Assembly (NCBI GenBank): GCA_035610365.1
Contig: CM069435.1
Location: forward strand, 69,437,389 to 69,501,388
Source: Aquatica leii
Lineage: Eukaryota; Arthropoda; Insecta; Coleoptera; Lampyridae
Direction: 5' to 3'
DNA length: 64,000 nucleotides
In this document: positions 11,137 through 22,339 of the stretch, piece after piece
Position numbering within the stretch: the stretch's first letter is position 1
Layout of the letters: each line of letters begins with the position of its first letter
Notes under the pieces: model-generated
Databases searched by the model: none
What the model was told of the DNA's origin: nothing
The model's input: only the letters and a program-made list of their open reading frames with translations
Made by a program: the position numbers and the translations under genes

Positions 11137-13856
11137 TCAAACAGTAATTGCTAACCCGATAGCGTAACTGGTTGAATGGTCATTCCCTTGAGAAAATCCT
11201 TGTCGTTCGAATGGATCTCTTCCCGTTGATGAAAAATCCATGGGTTGGTCTTGAATTAAGGAATTAATTTTAATACTTGCTCCAAAACGACTAGCACTTA
11301 AAATAACGGAAGGATGCTCGAATGTTGAATAAAGTAAACGTTCAGGATTTGGAGAAATTACTGTAGATCTGTACAACAATGGACTTCGTACAGGACGTTC
11401 AGTGCTGTTAAATAATCTATCAGGACTTCTAATTACTGTATCGGAATGGCGTGAAGCCGCCGATACGATAACGGGCGTTGGTGAAGCTATATTTTTATCT
11501 GGTGTTGAATCTCTAGATGTTTGACGACCGTTAATACGCATGCACGACGATTCTTCGTGCTTATACAAGTAAGATTTTAGTGCAAATGCTTTTCCACATC
11601 TTCCGCAAACATGTGGTTTTGTATTAGAGTGTGTTTGGATGTGCGCACGAAGATTAGATTTATCGGCAAAAGCTTTTCCGCAGATAGTGCATTTAAATGG
11701 CTTTTCTCCTATAAAAATTAAGTTAATGGTTTTTATTACGCCTGGAAGTGTTGTTTTCTTACCTGTGTGTGTACGAATATGTCCTTGAAGTAACCACGGC
11801 CGGGAAAAACATTTACCACAATACTGACATTTGCATCCCTGATTGTGAGTGCGGACGTGCATTGAAAATGCGGGCATGCTAACATAAAGTTTATCACAGT
11901 GTGGACATCTTCGAGCTTTTTTGTCGGCTGGACTTCTGTGTGTTTGACGATGGCGTGCTAAATTGCTAGATGTGCTGTAACGTTTTCCACAATCAGAGCA
12001 TTCATGTTCGTGATGTTCCGTTTGGATTATTTCCGAATTGTTTTGTGAAGATGGTAGAATCTCAAAACTACTATTTGTTTCCGAGTGTTTTTCCACATTT
12101 TCATTTTTCTGTTAAAATATTTTTGTAAATTTTATAATAAAAAAAACTATGCGTTTTACCTTTATTAAATGCGGCCGAGGAGCTTTTGTCGATTTGTCAA
12201 ATAATTTATGAGTGTAAGTGTACGAGTAATCGCTATCTTTTATGTTGTTGTTATTGTTGTTTTTGTTATTAGTAGAAAGATGCGGATGATCTAAGATTTG
12301 TCCAGCAGCAGCTGCAAGACTCACTTCTGCTAATTTCGTTAAGTTGTAAAGTTCATCTGGACATTCAGAACTATTATCTGACATTTGCAGATCTGGTGTT
12401 TTGGTTTCTGCAATGCTTACAATACGTTCAGGACTTTGTTCTGGAACAAACACTTGAATTATATTGAAGTTCAAAATTTATGTCATTGACTTCTACGGTT
12501 AATATAACAAAATAACTTTTGGCAATAATATAAAATTATAGAGCGCTTGAAAACTAAATTGTATTGAAAAATCTTTAGAGGCTCCGTAAGGTGTGATCGG
12601 CAATTTGCCAATTTGCAACAAGTCGCTATTGGCACTAACAACTAGCTGATACACAATTTAATGCCGCCGTCCTTAAAAATTTGCCTGTTGAATTTTGAAC
12701 GTCTGTTCTACGTAAATATTGAAGGAAAAACAACTAAAATAGATCCCGCTGATCTTATGACTCAGACATTACTACGTGGCGCTTTAAAAAATGTATGCAA
12801 TAATTTTTGATTTGACCGAATGCAATAAAACAAAAAGTTTAAAGGTTATTGTTCTGGTAACTTGCCATTAGGAGATAAATGGAACTTCTATAATTAAAAT
12901 CTAATGGCATGTTGTACCAGAACACCTTTAGCTTAAGGTAAATATATCATCGACCTCATTCATGGCAGTTATTCTCAAATAGAAACGTACAAATCTTGAC
13001 TAAAGGTTTATATTAACTTACAGGTGCTTTCCGTCATATAATTTCCGGGTAAAAAATTTTGTTATAGTAGATAAACATGTGCACGAACCAAGAAAATTGC
13101 AAAATGACTTTTTGTTTACACTATCGAAAATTAATTACAACAAACTGACAGTTTGCTAAAGATCTTTTCTATTTTAAAACATTTCCGATTGGGTGTTGCA
13201 GTTGTACGTGGTTTTATTTATAAGGTATACACTGAAGATTTACGCGGAAATACTGCACGTTGATTAAATAATTCAAAGACACGATCTATTTTGGTTCTTA
13301 AGTTTAAGCAATTTTATACGCCGAGAGCAATTAAAAAGAACTAAGTTTAAAATAGCAACCCTACCGAGGGGGAAAGAACCAGATGCAAAAACGCAACAAC
13401 GCCTACGTGCAATCGATGTCATGTTTTTATATTTATATTTGGATACCTTGAAAATGGAAAATTTTACAGTGTATCTTTTTTTCTACTAACAATAAATCAG
13501 ATTATCCTAGCGATGAATCAATTCAGAAGGTTATATTGCAGCATGCAATGTTTACAATAAAAAATACCTTTTGATATTAATTTACATATTAAATAGAAGT
13601 TTAAGTGCTAGTAATAATGCATAGAAGATACATTTTGAGATGTTTGAATTCATAGTAAGTGTTTTTCCGATGTTACCGGCATGAATCAGTGATCAAAAAT
13701 AGAATAAAAAGAAAATTGAAATGATTAAAAATATGAATTTACATAGAAATTCAATAATAGTTTCTTAAGTAATATTAATAAAATGTTGTGCTTACCTTTA
13801 TGCTCCATATCTTCAGGATTATAACGTCGATGAGTAATAAGAAAAGCACGAGGCAT
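11137..13856 (-). CDS. Scratch-family (Snail superfamily) zinc-finger transcriptional repressor
   Basis: Four coding exons on the minus strand join in phase: 13796-13856, 12160-12440, 11763-12108 and 11137-11708 (TGA 11139-11137). They encode 419 residues. Exon 1 is the SNAG repression domain, MPRAFLITHRRYNPEDMEHK. Residues about 149-285 hold five zinc fingers: C151/C154-H167/H171, C182-H202, C208/C211-H224/H228, C236/C239-H252/H256, and a C2HC fifth finger ending ...KHEESSC. FSRPWLLQGHIRTH and FALKSYLYKHEESSC are Snail/Scratch hallmarks; the ALKSYL fifth finger favours Scratch over Snail. PMDFS at about 385-389 resembles a CtBP-binding PxDLS motif with Leu changed to Phe. An Asn-rich stretch lies in exon 2. 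Such factors bind E-box DNA in the nucleus and repress, mainly in neural cells. Introns are 1355, 51 and 54 nt; the last two are in frame and lack stops. Intron 1 (12441-13795) shows no other gene. Which insect Scratch paralogue it is cannot be settled here. Confidence 0.93.
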
Positions 13857-15635
13857 GGTTTCAAGATTTTCACTAATTTTTGACGCACTTTAGCCTATGT
13901 AATAGCAATAATTATAAGTTATGTAGAAAATGGACCAACAGGTGTTTTAAGATTATGACAGCATTATGTCAATTGTTTGACAGTGTATTTTTTAACGACC
14001 GTCATCTAGATTCTACTACCGTGTAATGTAAATTGAAAAAAAAAATTAATTTTAGTGTTTGCCAGAATGACTACTGTTCAACTAACTTTAAGAAATGTGG
14101 TAGCTGTTCTATATTTACAAAATCTTGACGCGTGCCAAGATTGGAGGCAGTAGGGGAATATGGCCCCTCCGACTACTTTCATGTAATACTTGCGCCCCAT
14201 TGGCCCTCCCGCACTGAACTTTATACATGTTTAACTTCTTGCATGGTACTTTCATTCCGTTTACGGTAATTATCGGTGTATTTTTAATTCTTATTATTTC
14301 TGTGAGATTTAAGTCTATTATCCTATTCTTTCTGTAATTTAAATTAAAAAACTATCCTGAAACTGAAATCATAATTTAAGCACCTGTTACAAGACGAACA
14401 ACAGCAATGCGACGTATTTCATCATTAAACTAAGCATACATGTTGTCTATTTATTTAAGTGCTATTTTGCAAATGTTTACTTTTTAAAATAGTATTTGTT
14501 TTTTTTTGTTATAAAATAATGTTCTAACATTACTAAGATAGATATAAAAGATTATTATTATAAACAAATGTCATACCTAATTCATAAAATCTCTAACTGC
14601 AAATTTATTTAGAGAAACTAATACATACATACACAAAATTAATCATAATTAAACAATTAATAAAAAATCGATTTAAAATGAAACGTTGCTTATGGGCACA
14701 GATTCTTCAAACGTTACCAAAAGCATTTTGTTATTAATTTAACCTGTTACACTCATACATCTATTTCTACTATTAGATTAAACAGGTGCTAGTTTAAGTC
14801 AACATGTTACAAAATTTTAGAAATTTTCTTTCAATTATAAAATAAATAGTAGTTTATTTCTGTATATTTAAGACAAAAACAACAGATCTTTTTTTTGTCT
14901 CTTATACTTTTTGATTTTTTTACAGCGTGGTGTTGGCCGGTCGGTTATTATTGTGTATACACAAAAATCTGTTGCTTTTTAACACTGACCGAGTCATGAG
15001 TTGCACATCATGTTCGTAATGTTAAAATACTGCCAAATATCCTGATCTTTTTAAGGTAGGTTTCAACAGACGCATGTCTTGTTAAATATTCTAAGCTACG
15101 TTCTATCAGGCGTCACTACTTTTCGTCAGTAGTGACAATCGTTCTTTAAATTACCAAACTGACTCAAACTACAATGGTTTATTTGAAAATTGAACACCTT
15201 CAATGAGCATCAAAGTAAATTAACTCTTTAGTCTCTTCTATTATTCAAACTCAAACAATAAAACTAGTTTCTAATTTGCTTGAAAATTTTTTTACTTTCA
15301 GTGAAAAAAATTAGAAAAAACCTAGTTTTAAATGTAATAATGGTAATTATAAACGTACCATGCACGCTATTTTAGAACAAGACTCAAGTAAAAACGTTTA
15401 GACATTTAATTCTAGAAACTAGACACCATACAAGTTAATAAAGTTTAGCGCAAAAAATTAAAGAACATTGCTAACGTAAGCAAACAGAGTACGAATGTTT
15501 GTAAGAAGCAAACAGAACCACATTTTAAAAATTCTGTTAGTTTTAAGTATTGCGGTTTGATAAAACCGTTGCTCTTAGTTATTATAAATGAAGCTACTAC
15601 CTGTTATTATCATCATTGTACAGCAAACCACACAT
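13857..15635. other. Upstream region of the Scratch-family gene, no gene recognised
   Basis: The sequence upstream of the SNAG exon is AT-rich and has no convincing frame; promoter and 5' UTR exons may lie here. A GC-richer patch at 14130-14215 (with ggggaatatggcccc, partly palindromic) and another around 14930-14960 stand out but match nothing I know. Confidence 0.45.
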
Positions 15636-16464
15636 TTAACACGTTCACTGCGGCCCTAGTTCTTTACTAGTTTCTTTGTGTTCGTCGACCGTAGTGATAG
15701 TTAATGTTAAAATGTCTACGCGGGCGAAATAGTAAAAATTGCGTAAGAACAGTGTGAACAGAACAGAATGTAATTATCGTAATATAAGTATCACTCGAAG
15801 TGATGTTGCAAGTTCGTACGAATATGATAAAGAGTGCGATGGTAATGTAAACCAAAACAAACCAAACAACATCAATCAACGATACGAACTTGAAGACGAT
15901 AGTATTGAAAATCGTTGCAGCAGCAATGATTTAGTGCTGGATAAAAATTATTTGCCTGAAAATTTGTCTTTGTCTGAAAAACATGAGCGATACTGATACA
16001 AATGTTACAGGCGCAAATGAGGATACTCTAAGTAAAAATAACAATAAAACTGAGGTATGGTATGATTTGGAAGATAAAAATTTTAAGAATAAACTAATAG
16101 TCAGAACAGAACTCAAAACTATAATTGATGCATTTGAGCTTTTTATATCCACTGAAATTTTAGACGTCATTGTATCTGAAACAAGTATTTATGCAGCACA
16201 AAAGCTTAATTTAGTTCACTCAAGAAAGTCTACATTAACTTTTTGTACTAGTAGAGATAAGATCAGAGCTTTTCTAAGTATAGCTATAAGTTTGAATGAT
16301 ATCCTGCATTTGAATTTATATCGGTCAAAAGCTGATATCTTCAATAACAAATTTATTGCAAACGTTATAAGTCGTGATAGATATTTGCTGCTTTTAAAGC
16401 TCTTACATTTACAAAACAATGAAGAAAGCAATTCAATAGACCGATTTTATAAAATTAAAGCTAA

Positions 16465-16678
16465 ATATTTGCACCATTAGAACTATACGTAACTAATTGA
16501 ATCAAACGATATTGAAGAAAAACACATTACTATCACTCGAAAAATAATTGTCCGCGGATAAATTCTGTTTATCTAAACCAGTATTTGTTTATATTAAAAG
16601 CACGTACACTTATTTATCTTAGCACTCGCGTTAAACACTGAATTTATTTAAACCGACAAAGCCTTCTAACTTCCGACA
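16465..16678 (-). repeat. 3' LTR of gypsy copy A (partial)
   Basis: On the minus strand it starts TGTCGGAAGTTAGAAGG and parallels 18322-18110 with many substitutions and gaps. The last part of the LTR is missing or merges into piggyBac sequence near 16465. Confidence 0.7.
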
Positions 16679-16689
16679 CTGTAATTCTT

Positions 16690-17930
16690 TTCTGGCTTGG
16701 ACAAACCTTGCTAAGATATGCGATGACTTTTTCTTGTCTATTTTGCACCTGCGAAAGGACCGTAAATTACTTGCATCGGTATCTAACAGACATCCATCTT
16801 CTCGTCGAAGTGATTAGGGACTGTTTTAGTAGATAGAAAGCGGTTTCGCTGTTTTCTTTCCATCTAAATTCTACTCTTTCTATGGCCAATTTTATCAACG
16901 GTTTAGCAATGTTAGCAAATGTAGGTATAAATTGTCTATAATAGGTCACAACCCAAGAAATCTGTAAACTTGATGCTTGTCGATCGGTCTTAGCCATGCT
17001 TGCATTACTACGACGTGGCAAAGGTGTTGCACTTTCTTCCTAAATACCTGGCATTTTTTAGGCTCAGTTTTAGATTTGCCTCAGGTAGTCGTTGGAACAC
17101 TTCCTTTAGGTGGTTCAAATGTTTTTCAAACGTTCTACCACAATCATGTTGTCTAGATAAACCAATCATGTTTTCTTAGACACTCCTCGCAAGATGGTCT
17201 TCATCAAACGCTCCAACGTTGCAGGAGCGTTACACAGGCCGAAGGGTATTACAGTAAGCTGCCACAAACCAGTTCCAATAGTAAAAGCTGTTTTTTCACA
17301 ATCTTTGCGTTCCAATTCTACCTGCCAGTAACCACTTTTTAAATGTAATGTGGAAAACCACTGATATCCTGACAGGGCACCTAAAGTATTGTCAGTTCTC
17401 GGTAAAGGATCACTGTGTTTTATGATCACGTCATTAAGCTGTCTGTAATGTACGCAAAACTTCCTTGATCCATCTTTCCTTTTTACAGTAGCACTGAGCC
17501 CGTTTATGGGCTATTTAAAGATTCACTCACACACTCTCTTTTCATATCCATAATTATTTGTTAGGTTTCTTCTTTTTTTGCCAAAGAAGGTGAAATTATA
17601 TGCTGATTCCTTTAAATCCACTCTGCAGCGCAAACAAACCTAGATACTGCTGGATCAACACTTTAACTTTAGCCAGCTGGTCTTAGCTGAGGTTCTGACA
17701 TTTGGAGGTAAGAATGTCTAATAGATGTTGTCACCACTTCTTCGGCGACGTATCTTTACTAGAATTCACGCTTCTCACAATTAGAGATACTGGCGTACAT
17801 TGATCTACCACGGTCTTCTTTTTTAACGTTACTGGATCTGAGTTGACATTCAAAATTCTTAGGAGCATCGTGTTTTTCCTTGCACAAATCTTTATAATTA
17901 AATATACCACTTTAAGAAACTTGAACAACT
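16690..17930 (-). pseudogene. gypsy copy A pol fragment (linker, reverse transcriptase, start of RNase H)
   Basis: Minus-strand blocks are the pre-RT linker at 17928-17731 (RILNVNSDPVTLKKKTVVDQ), the RT palm and fingers at 17429-17166 ([19 protein letters not shown] and [20 protein letters not shown]), and RT thumb to RNase H at 17021-16690 (RQFIPTFANIAKPLIKL). Frames change between blocks and several stops intervene. The YxDD segment is around 17160 but disrupted. No protease or integrase is present. Confidence 0.82.
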
Positions 17931-18036
17931 ATAATTACATTCTATAAACAAAAACACGCGAACTAAACAGTTGTTTATTTACTCGATATCACCGTTTTAT
18001 CAACGGGTTTCGATTACCTCACACTTGTATCATCAG

Positions 18037-18322
18037 TGTTACGAATGTTAATCTAATTTATTTATAAACATAATATTTACACAATTAGGACTAAACTTAA
18101 CTAACCAAATTTAACGATATTTAAGAAAAACAAGTTACATTAATTTATATATTATCACTCGAAAAATAACGTTCGCGGTTAATTTTTGTTTATCTAAACC
18201 GGTATTTATTTATACTAAAAACACGTACACTTACAACGCTAGCACGTGCACTTTTTTTATTTATCGTAGCACACACGTTAATCACTTATTTGTTTAAACC
18301 GACAAAGTCTTCTAACGTCCGA
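18037..18322 (-). repeat. 5' LTR of gypsy copy A
   Basis: A 286-bp repeat on the minus strand, from about TCGGACGTTAGAAGAC to ...ATTCGTAACA. It is followed by TGATGATACAAGTGTGAGG, which resembles the primer-binding site of the element at 27 kb. It is diverged from the left LTR, indicating an old insertion. Confidence 0.7.
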
Positions 18323-19716
18323 TTTCGAAAACCTACCTTCAGCTACCTTTGAATAGTTTTTTTATATATTTTTATTATCTGTGTGTAGAATGTTCAACAT
18401 CCTTCGGTCATTGTCTCGAAGTTGACAATAACTTCGAGAACGTTTCAGTATCATTGTTTCTAGGAAATTTTTATAAGTTAATGAAACCAGGAAATTATGT
18501 TTTAATCGATAAGTTTATGGTGCCATTTGAGGGCTCCTTCATTATTTACCAGTACATTCCGAATAAACGGCACAAATACGGTGTTAAACCGTATAAGTTA
18601 TATATACTAAGATGTATACCGGAAGAATCGATACGCAAGTTGATTTAGGACACTCACATGTAACTGACTTAGTATTCACTTGAATTTAATATAGAAAATA
18701 AATTTGCCAAAGTTTTATTTGCTGACAATTGTTATTCTGGCGTTGGTCTTGTTGAAGGTTTGCTGAAACATAAAATGTTGTACTGTAAAACTCTTAGTGC
18801 AAATCGGAAATGGCTACTAAAAAGTTTCGTTAAAAAAATTAAACGAAGCGAAGTTGTTAAGAAGAGAAAAAATGCAATAAAAATAATAAAACGGCTGGGT
18901 AAACAGCAAGTTTTGATAATCGCTAGTATACCATCACACAACGCAACATTAGCTCCAACTGAAAAGAATAAATATAGCCCACGGTTGATTTAAAACTTAT
19001 TTGAATTACGCGGATATAAAATTAGCTTTCAACGTAACAAAAAAGGGTGTTAATTATTGATTATACCACAGTTCTTGGTAAAAGTTTACAATGGTATATG
19101 CACAGATGTATAGATAATAAAAAGTTAAAACATTTAAAATATTGGTATCATATCATTAGTTCTCTCTGTTTTTGGAAAATCCAAAAAAAAACGATGCATA
19201 TTTTTTTCAAGCTAGAAGAACCGGGAGGAAAACAAAGAAGACCATACAAAAGATGCCGTCAAACATTAAAAAAGAATGGATTAATCGAGAAATAGACAAA
19301 AAAGTTAGAAGAATTATAACATATTGTGCTGACTGCCTAGATTTTGTTTACCTTGCTTTATTAAAGCTCACAAATAATAATGTTTTTAACAGCATCTATA
19401 TCATTACATTTATTTTATTAAAATGTTTCTTAAATATATTTCAAGTGTTCTTGAACCAATTATGAAAACACTTTTTTGCCTCCAGTGAAGTACCGAATGT
19501 CAAAATCGTGTAGGATTTAGGACTTACAGAAAACCCTTTTATTCGAACAGATTTTTACTGAAAGCTTTTGAATGTGAAATGACAAGCCATTGCTACCCTT
19601 TTACATATGCCCCCGGTAATACGTGCCGCACTGATATGGATCTTTCACACGTATTCTTGGGATGTGTGACGCAAAAAGTGAAACAGCTAAATTTATCGTC
19701 GCAGTCAGCGTGTTAA

Positions 19717-20280
19717 CTACATACTGATGACAAACAAAATGTCCATTATATGCAATTTTTACCAAAATGGCTTACAACGGGTGTGCTCGTTGTAAACATT
19801 ATAACAAACTGTAAGACTGTATATAACTATTTTTTGAGTTCACGCAGAATTTTCAATTCTTCTTTGAGTAAAATCAAACTTTTGTTTTACGTTGCTCTAG
19901 AAACAATTGAATTCTAAATAAGTTTCTTTTTCATTGCGCTAAATATTTGTAAAGTTGTTAGTAATATAAACGTGCTTTCTGGGTTTTTCTCTTCTTCTGT
20001 TTCCGATTTTTCATTTATCTGCGTTTTTGTAACTGCTCTTGAAATTTCATTTTATGATAAATATTATTAAACAATAGAGAGATTTTTTATAAGATCATTT
20101 TTGATGGCCTAAGTCACGTAAAATGAGGATGTCTTCTTCATCTACAGATTCTGAGTTTTTATATTCTAATATCCACTGACTCAAATGAAATTCTCATCTT
20201 TGTCAAATTATGAATATGAATAAAATCCAGCATGTTTATAGCAATTAAGGATTTTTTTGCGAAACACGATTCCAGGCTGA
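19717..20280. other. AT-rich interval, no gene recognised
   Basis: Nothing nameable between the piggyBac right end and the Tigger-like relic. Confidence 0.45.
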
Positions 20281-20289
20281 ATTTGTATA

Positions 20290-21190
20290 GTTAAAATATT
20301 TAGCTTCATCTAAACAAGAAATCGTCTGACATAGAAACATGTCTTATAATCTTGTTGAAGACAAGTGATAATACTTTGATTCATGGGTTATAAGACTACT
20401 ATTGTGGTGATGGTTACATTGCATGATGCATTGCATTGAACAATTATTATCGATCATTAACAGTATTAATCTTTTACGTTTTTGTAGATCAAAAAGTTTT
20501 TTATTTCTTTATCGAACATCTGTGATGTTACCCATGTTTTCTTATTATCGGTATAAAGAAATATTTTTTGCAAAGCATCGGGGAGTCTTTGATTTTCAAA
20601 TGATAATTAATTTTACTGGCATGTTGGCACAAACAAAACCTGTACTTAATTCTTTTCTTTTTTGCCTTCTTGGCACGTTTTTTTGAAATTTTAACGTTTG
20701 ATCTCGGACCATCTTCTAAAAGAAATTAGTTTCATCGTCGTTAAAAATATCGCTATTGGAATAACCCCTTCTTATTGTAGACCAAACGTTGTCAAGCCAG
20801 TCCTTTTTTGATTCAACAAAAAAAATTGCTACTTCTCCATGGATTTTGCTAAATAAAATGTGGCACTTTTTTTAAGAGATTCAGTCTTTTGAACAGGATG
20901 ATATTTCCTTACTGAGGAAAAATAAATTAAAAAATTCTTTTGCTCTTTCGTGTGGTATTGGCCTGCTTATGAGCACATTCTGTTTTTTTTTTCTCTAAAG
21001 AAACACTGAACTAATGCTTGATCAACTTTTTTGTTAAAATTTGTTGGAATTTAATGTTCTCTTAAATTTTTTTTTAGTTTTTCCAAATTGCAGAGATAGT
21101 CAAAGTTGTCAATCTATACTTTCTACAAATACCAGCATTTGATGTTCTACTGTTGATTTTGTCAATAATTTAATTTGTTTGTTTTAACGT
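20290..21190 (-). pseudogene. pogo/Tigger-like transposase relic
   Basis: Reading the minus strand in three frames gives, in order: HTH-like remains near 21150; ALVQCFFREKKNR; SRPIPHERAKEFF, as in CENP-B-type HTH of Tigger; NSDIFNDDETNFF, the first catalytic Asp; GFVCANMPVK with KSKTPRCF, the Tigger CANMxGxxK...GKSxxPRCFK block; TWVTSQMFDKEIKNF; and PMNQSIIT near 20370, the PxDQGII block. The order is exactly that of Tigger transposases (DDE_1), but stops and frameshifts are frequent. Not one frame is longer than a few dozen codons, so it is easily missed. An old inactive copy. Confidence 0.75.
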
Positions 21191-21540
21191 AAGAGTGTTT
21201 ACAACTGCGTTATTGAAATAATTGAGCTAATAATAAAGAAATATAAATAGGCACAGGAAATGCATATACTAATCTGACAGACAGAAAAATTGCATATTTT
21301 TTAAAATCTTTTGTTTAATTATTTCTTATAAAATTTATGCACTTTTTCGCTAAATGTATTGTTTTGAGATGTTCTGCGTATATTAGTTTCGTTATAACAC
21401 GGGGATATGTAAAAGTGCTTAGATTTATTCATTATAATTGCATTAGCAATATTTTACAATTATAGCGATATGTGAAAGTGTGTTTTAGTCAGAACGATTA
21501 GTGTTTTGTTTTACATCATTAGAGTGACGTTTCTAGTACA

Positions 21541-22310
21541 TTGTGCGTTGATTCTGAGATTTTTGTTAGTACAATAACACATATAAATGAAATAGTTGCT
21601 GTTAAAATTGTTGCTTTAGCTAACGAGAGTCGCAACCAAGAAGATATTGTACAAATACTGGAAATAAATAATTCAACAGTATTTTGTGTTGTACAATATA
21701 AGGAAACTGTAAAATACAGAAGGCGACCTGGACAAGGACGTAAAAGCTGTACGACGCTAAGGGATGGCCGACATGTGCAATTCCAAGCTTTACAAAATTA
21801 CACATTTATAGCTCCGCAATTAAAAACTAAACTATTGAATACAAGGCAAGTAAATGTGAGTGTAAATATAGTAAGAAAAAGACTTAAGAAAGATGGTTTA
21901 AATCTAAAACGTCCTGCTAAAACCTCTCGGCTCGTCCCACATTTCAAAACTGCCCGGTTGCAGTTTGCATAAGTTCAAGCTAACTGGAGTGAGGGAAAAT
22001 TGTTTTTACTGACGAAACTAGAATAAAATTGTAGAAGCCAGATGACCGTGATTGAGTCTATAGAAAAACTGGTGCAAACCGTTAGCTTTGGTAGAGGATC
22101 CATTATGTTATGGGGTGGCAGCAATTGGAAGGTCGCACAGCGCTTGTAGAGGTTAGTTTAAAAATAAATGCAGACTGCTACCTTGAACAGATTGTTAAAG
22201 AATATGTTGGCTTTATGGGTTATGACAGATTTGTATTGATGTAGAATAATGCGCGGCCACATGTAGCCAATACAGTGCTCTAGAACTTTGAGCAATTGCA
22301 TTTATTTTCG
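21541..22310 (+). pseudogene. Tc1-like transposase relic
   Basis: The open part (21541-21972) contains a helix-turn-helix region and a GRPR-like PGQGRKS motif, and ends FKTARLQFA where Tc1 proteins have R..R..WA. Beyond the stop the reading continues with VFTDETRIK (first catalytic Asp, codon 22011-22013), SFGRGSIMLWGG, and NNARPHVANTV. In that last motif the family has DNARPH, so the second catalytic Asp is replaced by Asn and the preceding Gln codon is TAG. The copy is inactive. Confidence 0.85.
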
Positions 22311-22339
22311 GTATACACTGTATGTAGTATAATAAAAAT

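Larger units (their letters stand above)
16465..18322 (-). mobile_element. Ty3/gypsy copy A, antisense, internally deleted
   Basis: Related direct repeats bound this insertion: about 16465-16678 and 18037-18322. They are diverged LTRs of an element lying on the minus strand. Internally only part of pol remains. It reads in order from 17930 down to 16690, and the RNase H domain ends abruptly against the left LTR; the rest of pol is missing. The wording of pol (RILNVNSDPVTLKKKTVVDQ) is close to the elements at 27-34 kb and 46-51 kb, so it is a relative of that family. It lies inside the piggyBac copy. Confidence 0.8.
15739..19330 (+). pseudogene. piggyBac-like transposase, interrupted and frameshifted
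   Basis: The first half (15983-16470, plus an upstream acidic frame from 15739) reads like the N-terminal piggyBac domain, with SIAISLNDILHLNLYRS and FNNKFIANVISRDRYLLLLK. After the nested gypsy copy it resumes at about 18349 with FLGNFYKLMKPGNYVLIDKF and EGSFIIYQYIPNKRHKYGVK. This is the region of the first catalytic Asp, here ID-K where the family has DE. Next is LFADNCYSGVGLVEGLL (18711-18765), the second Asp region, then KKIKRSEVVKK and SIPSHNATLAPTEKNK. The part up to about 19330 is degraded. Several frame changes make it non-functional. The residues AKYLHH at 16462-16479 probably already belong to the inserted LTR. Confidence 0.85.
15636..19716. mobile_element. piggyBac-like transposon copy with TTAA ends, split by a gypsy insertion
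   Basis: TTAA stands at both ends (15636-15639 and 19713-19716). Inside them is an inverted repeat: CACGTTCACTGCG at the left, and CACGCTGACTGCG as reverse complement at the right. TTAA target duplication with short terminal repeats is diagnostic of piggyBac. Transposase fragments on the plus strand run through 15970-19330 and are interrupted at about 16465-18322 by an antisense Ty3/gypsy copy. Without that insertion the element would be about 2.2 kb, a normal piggyBac length. Confidence 0.88.
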
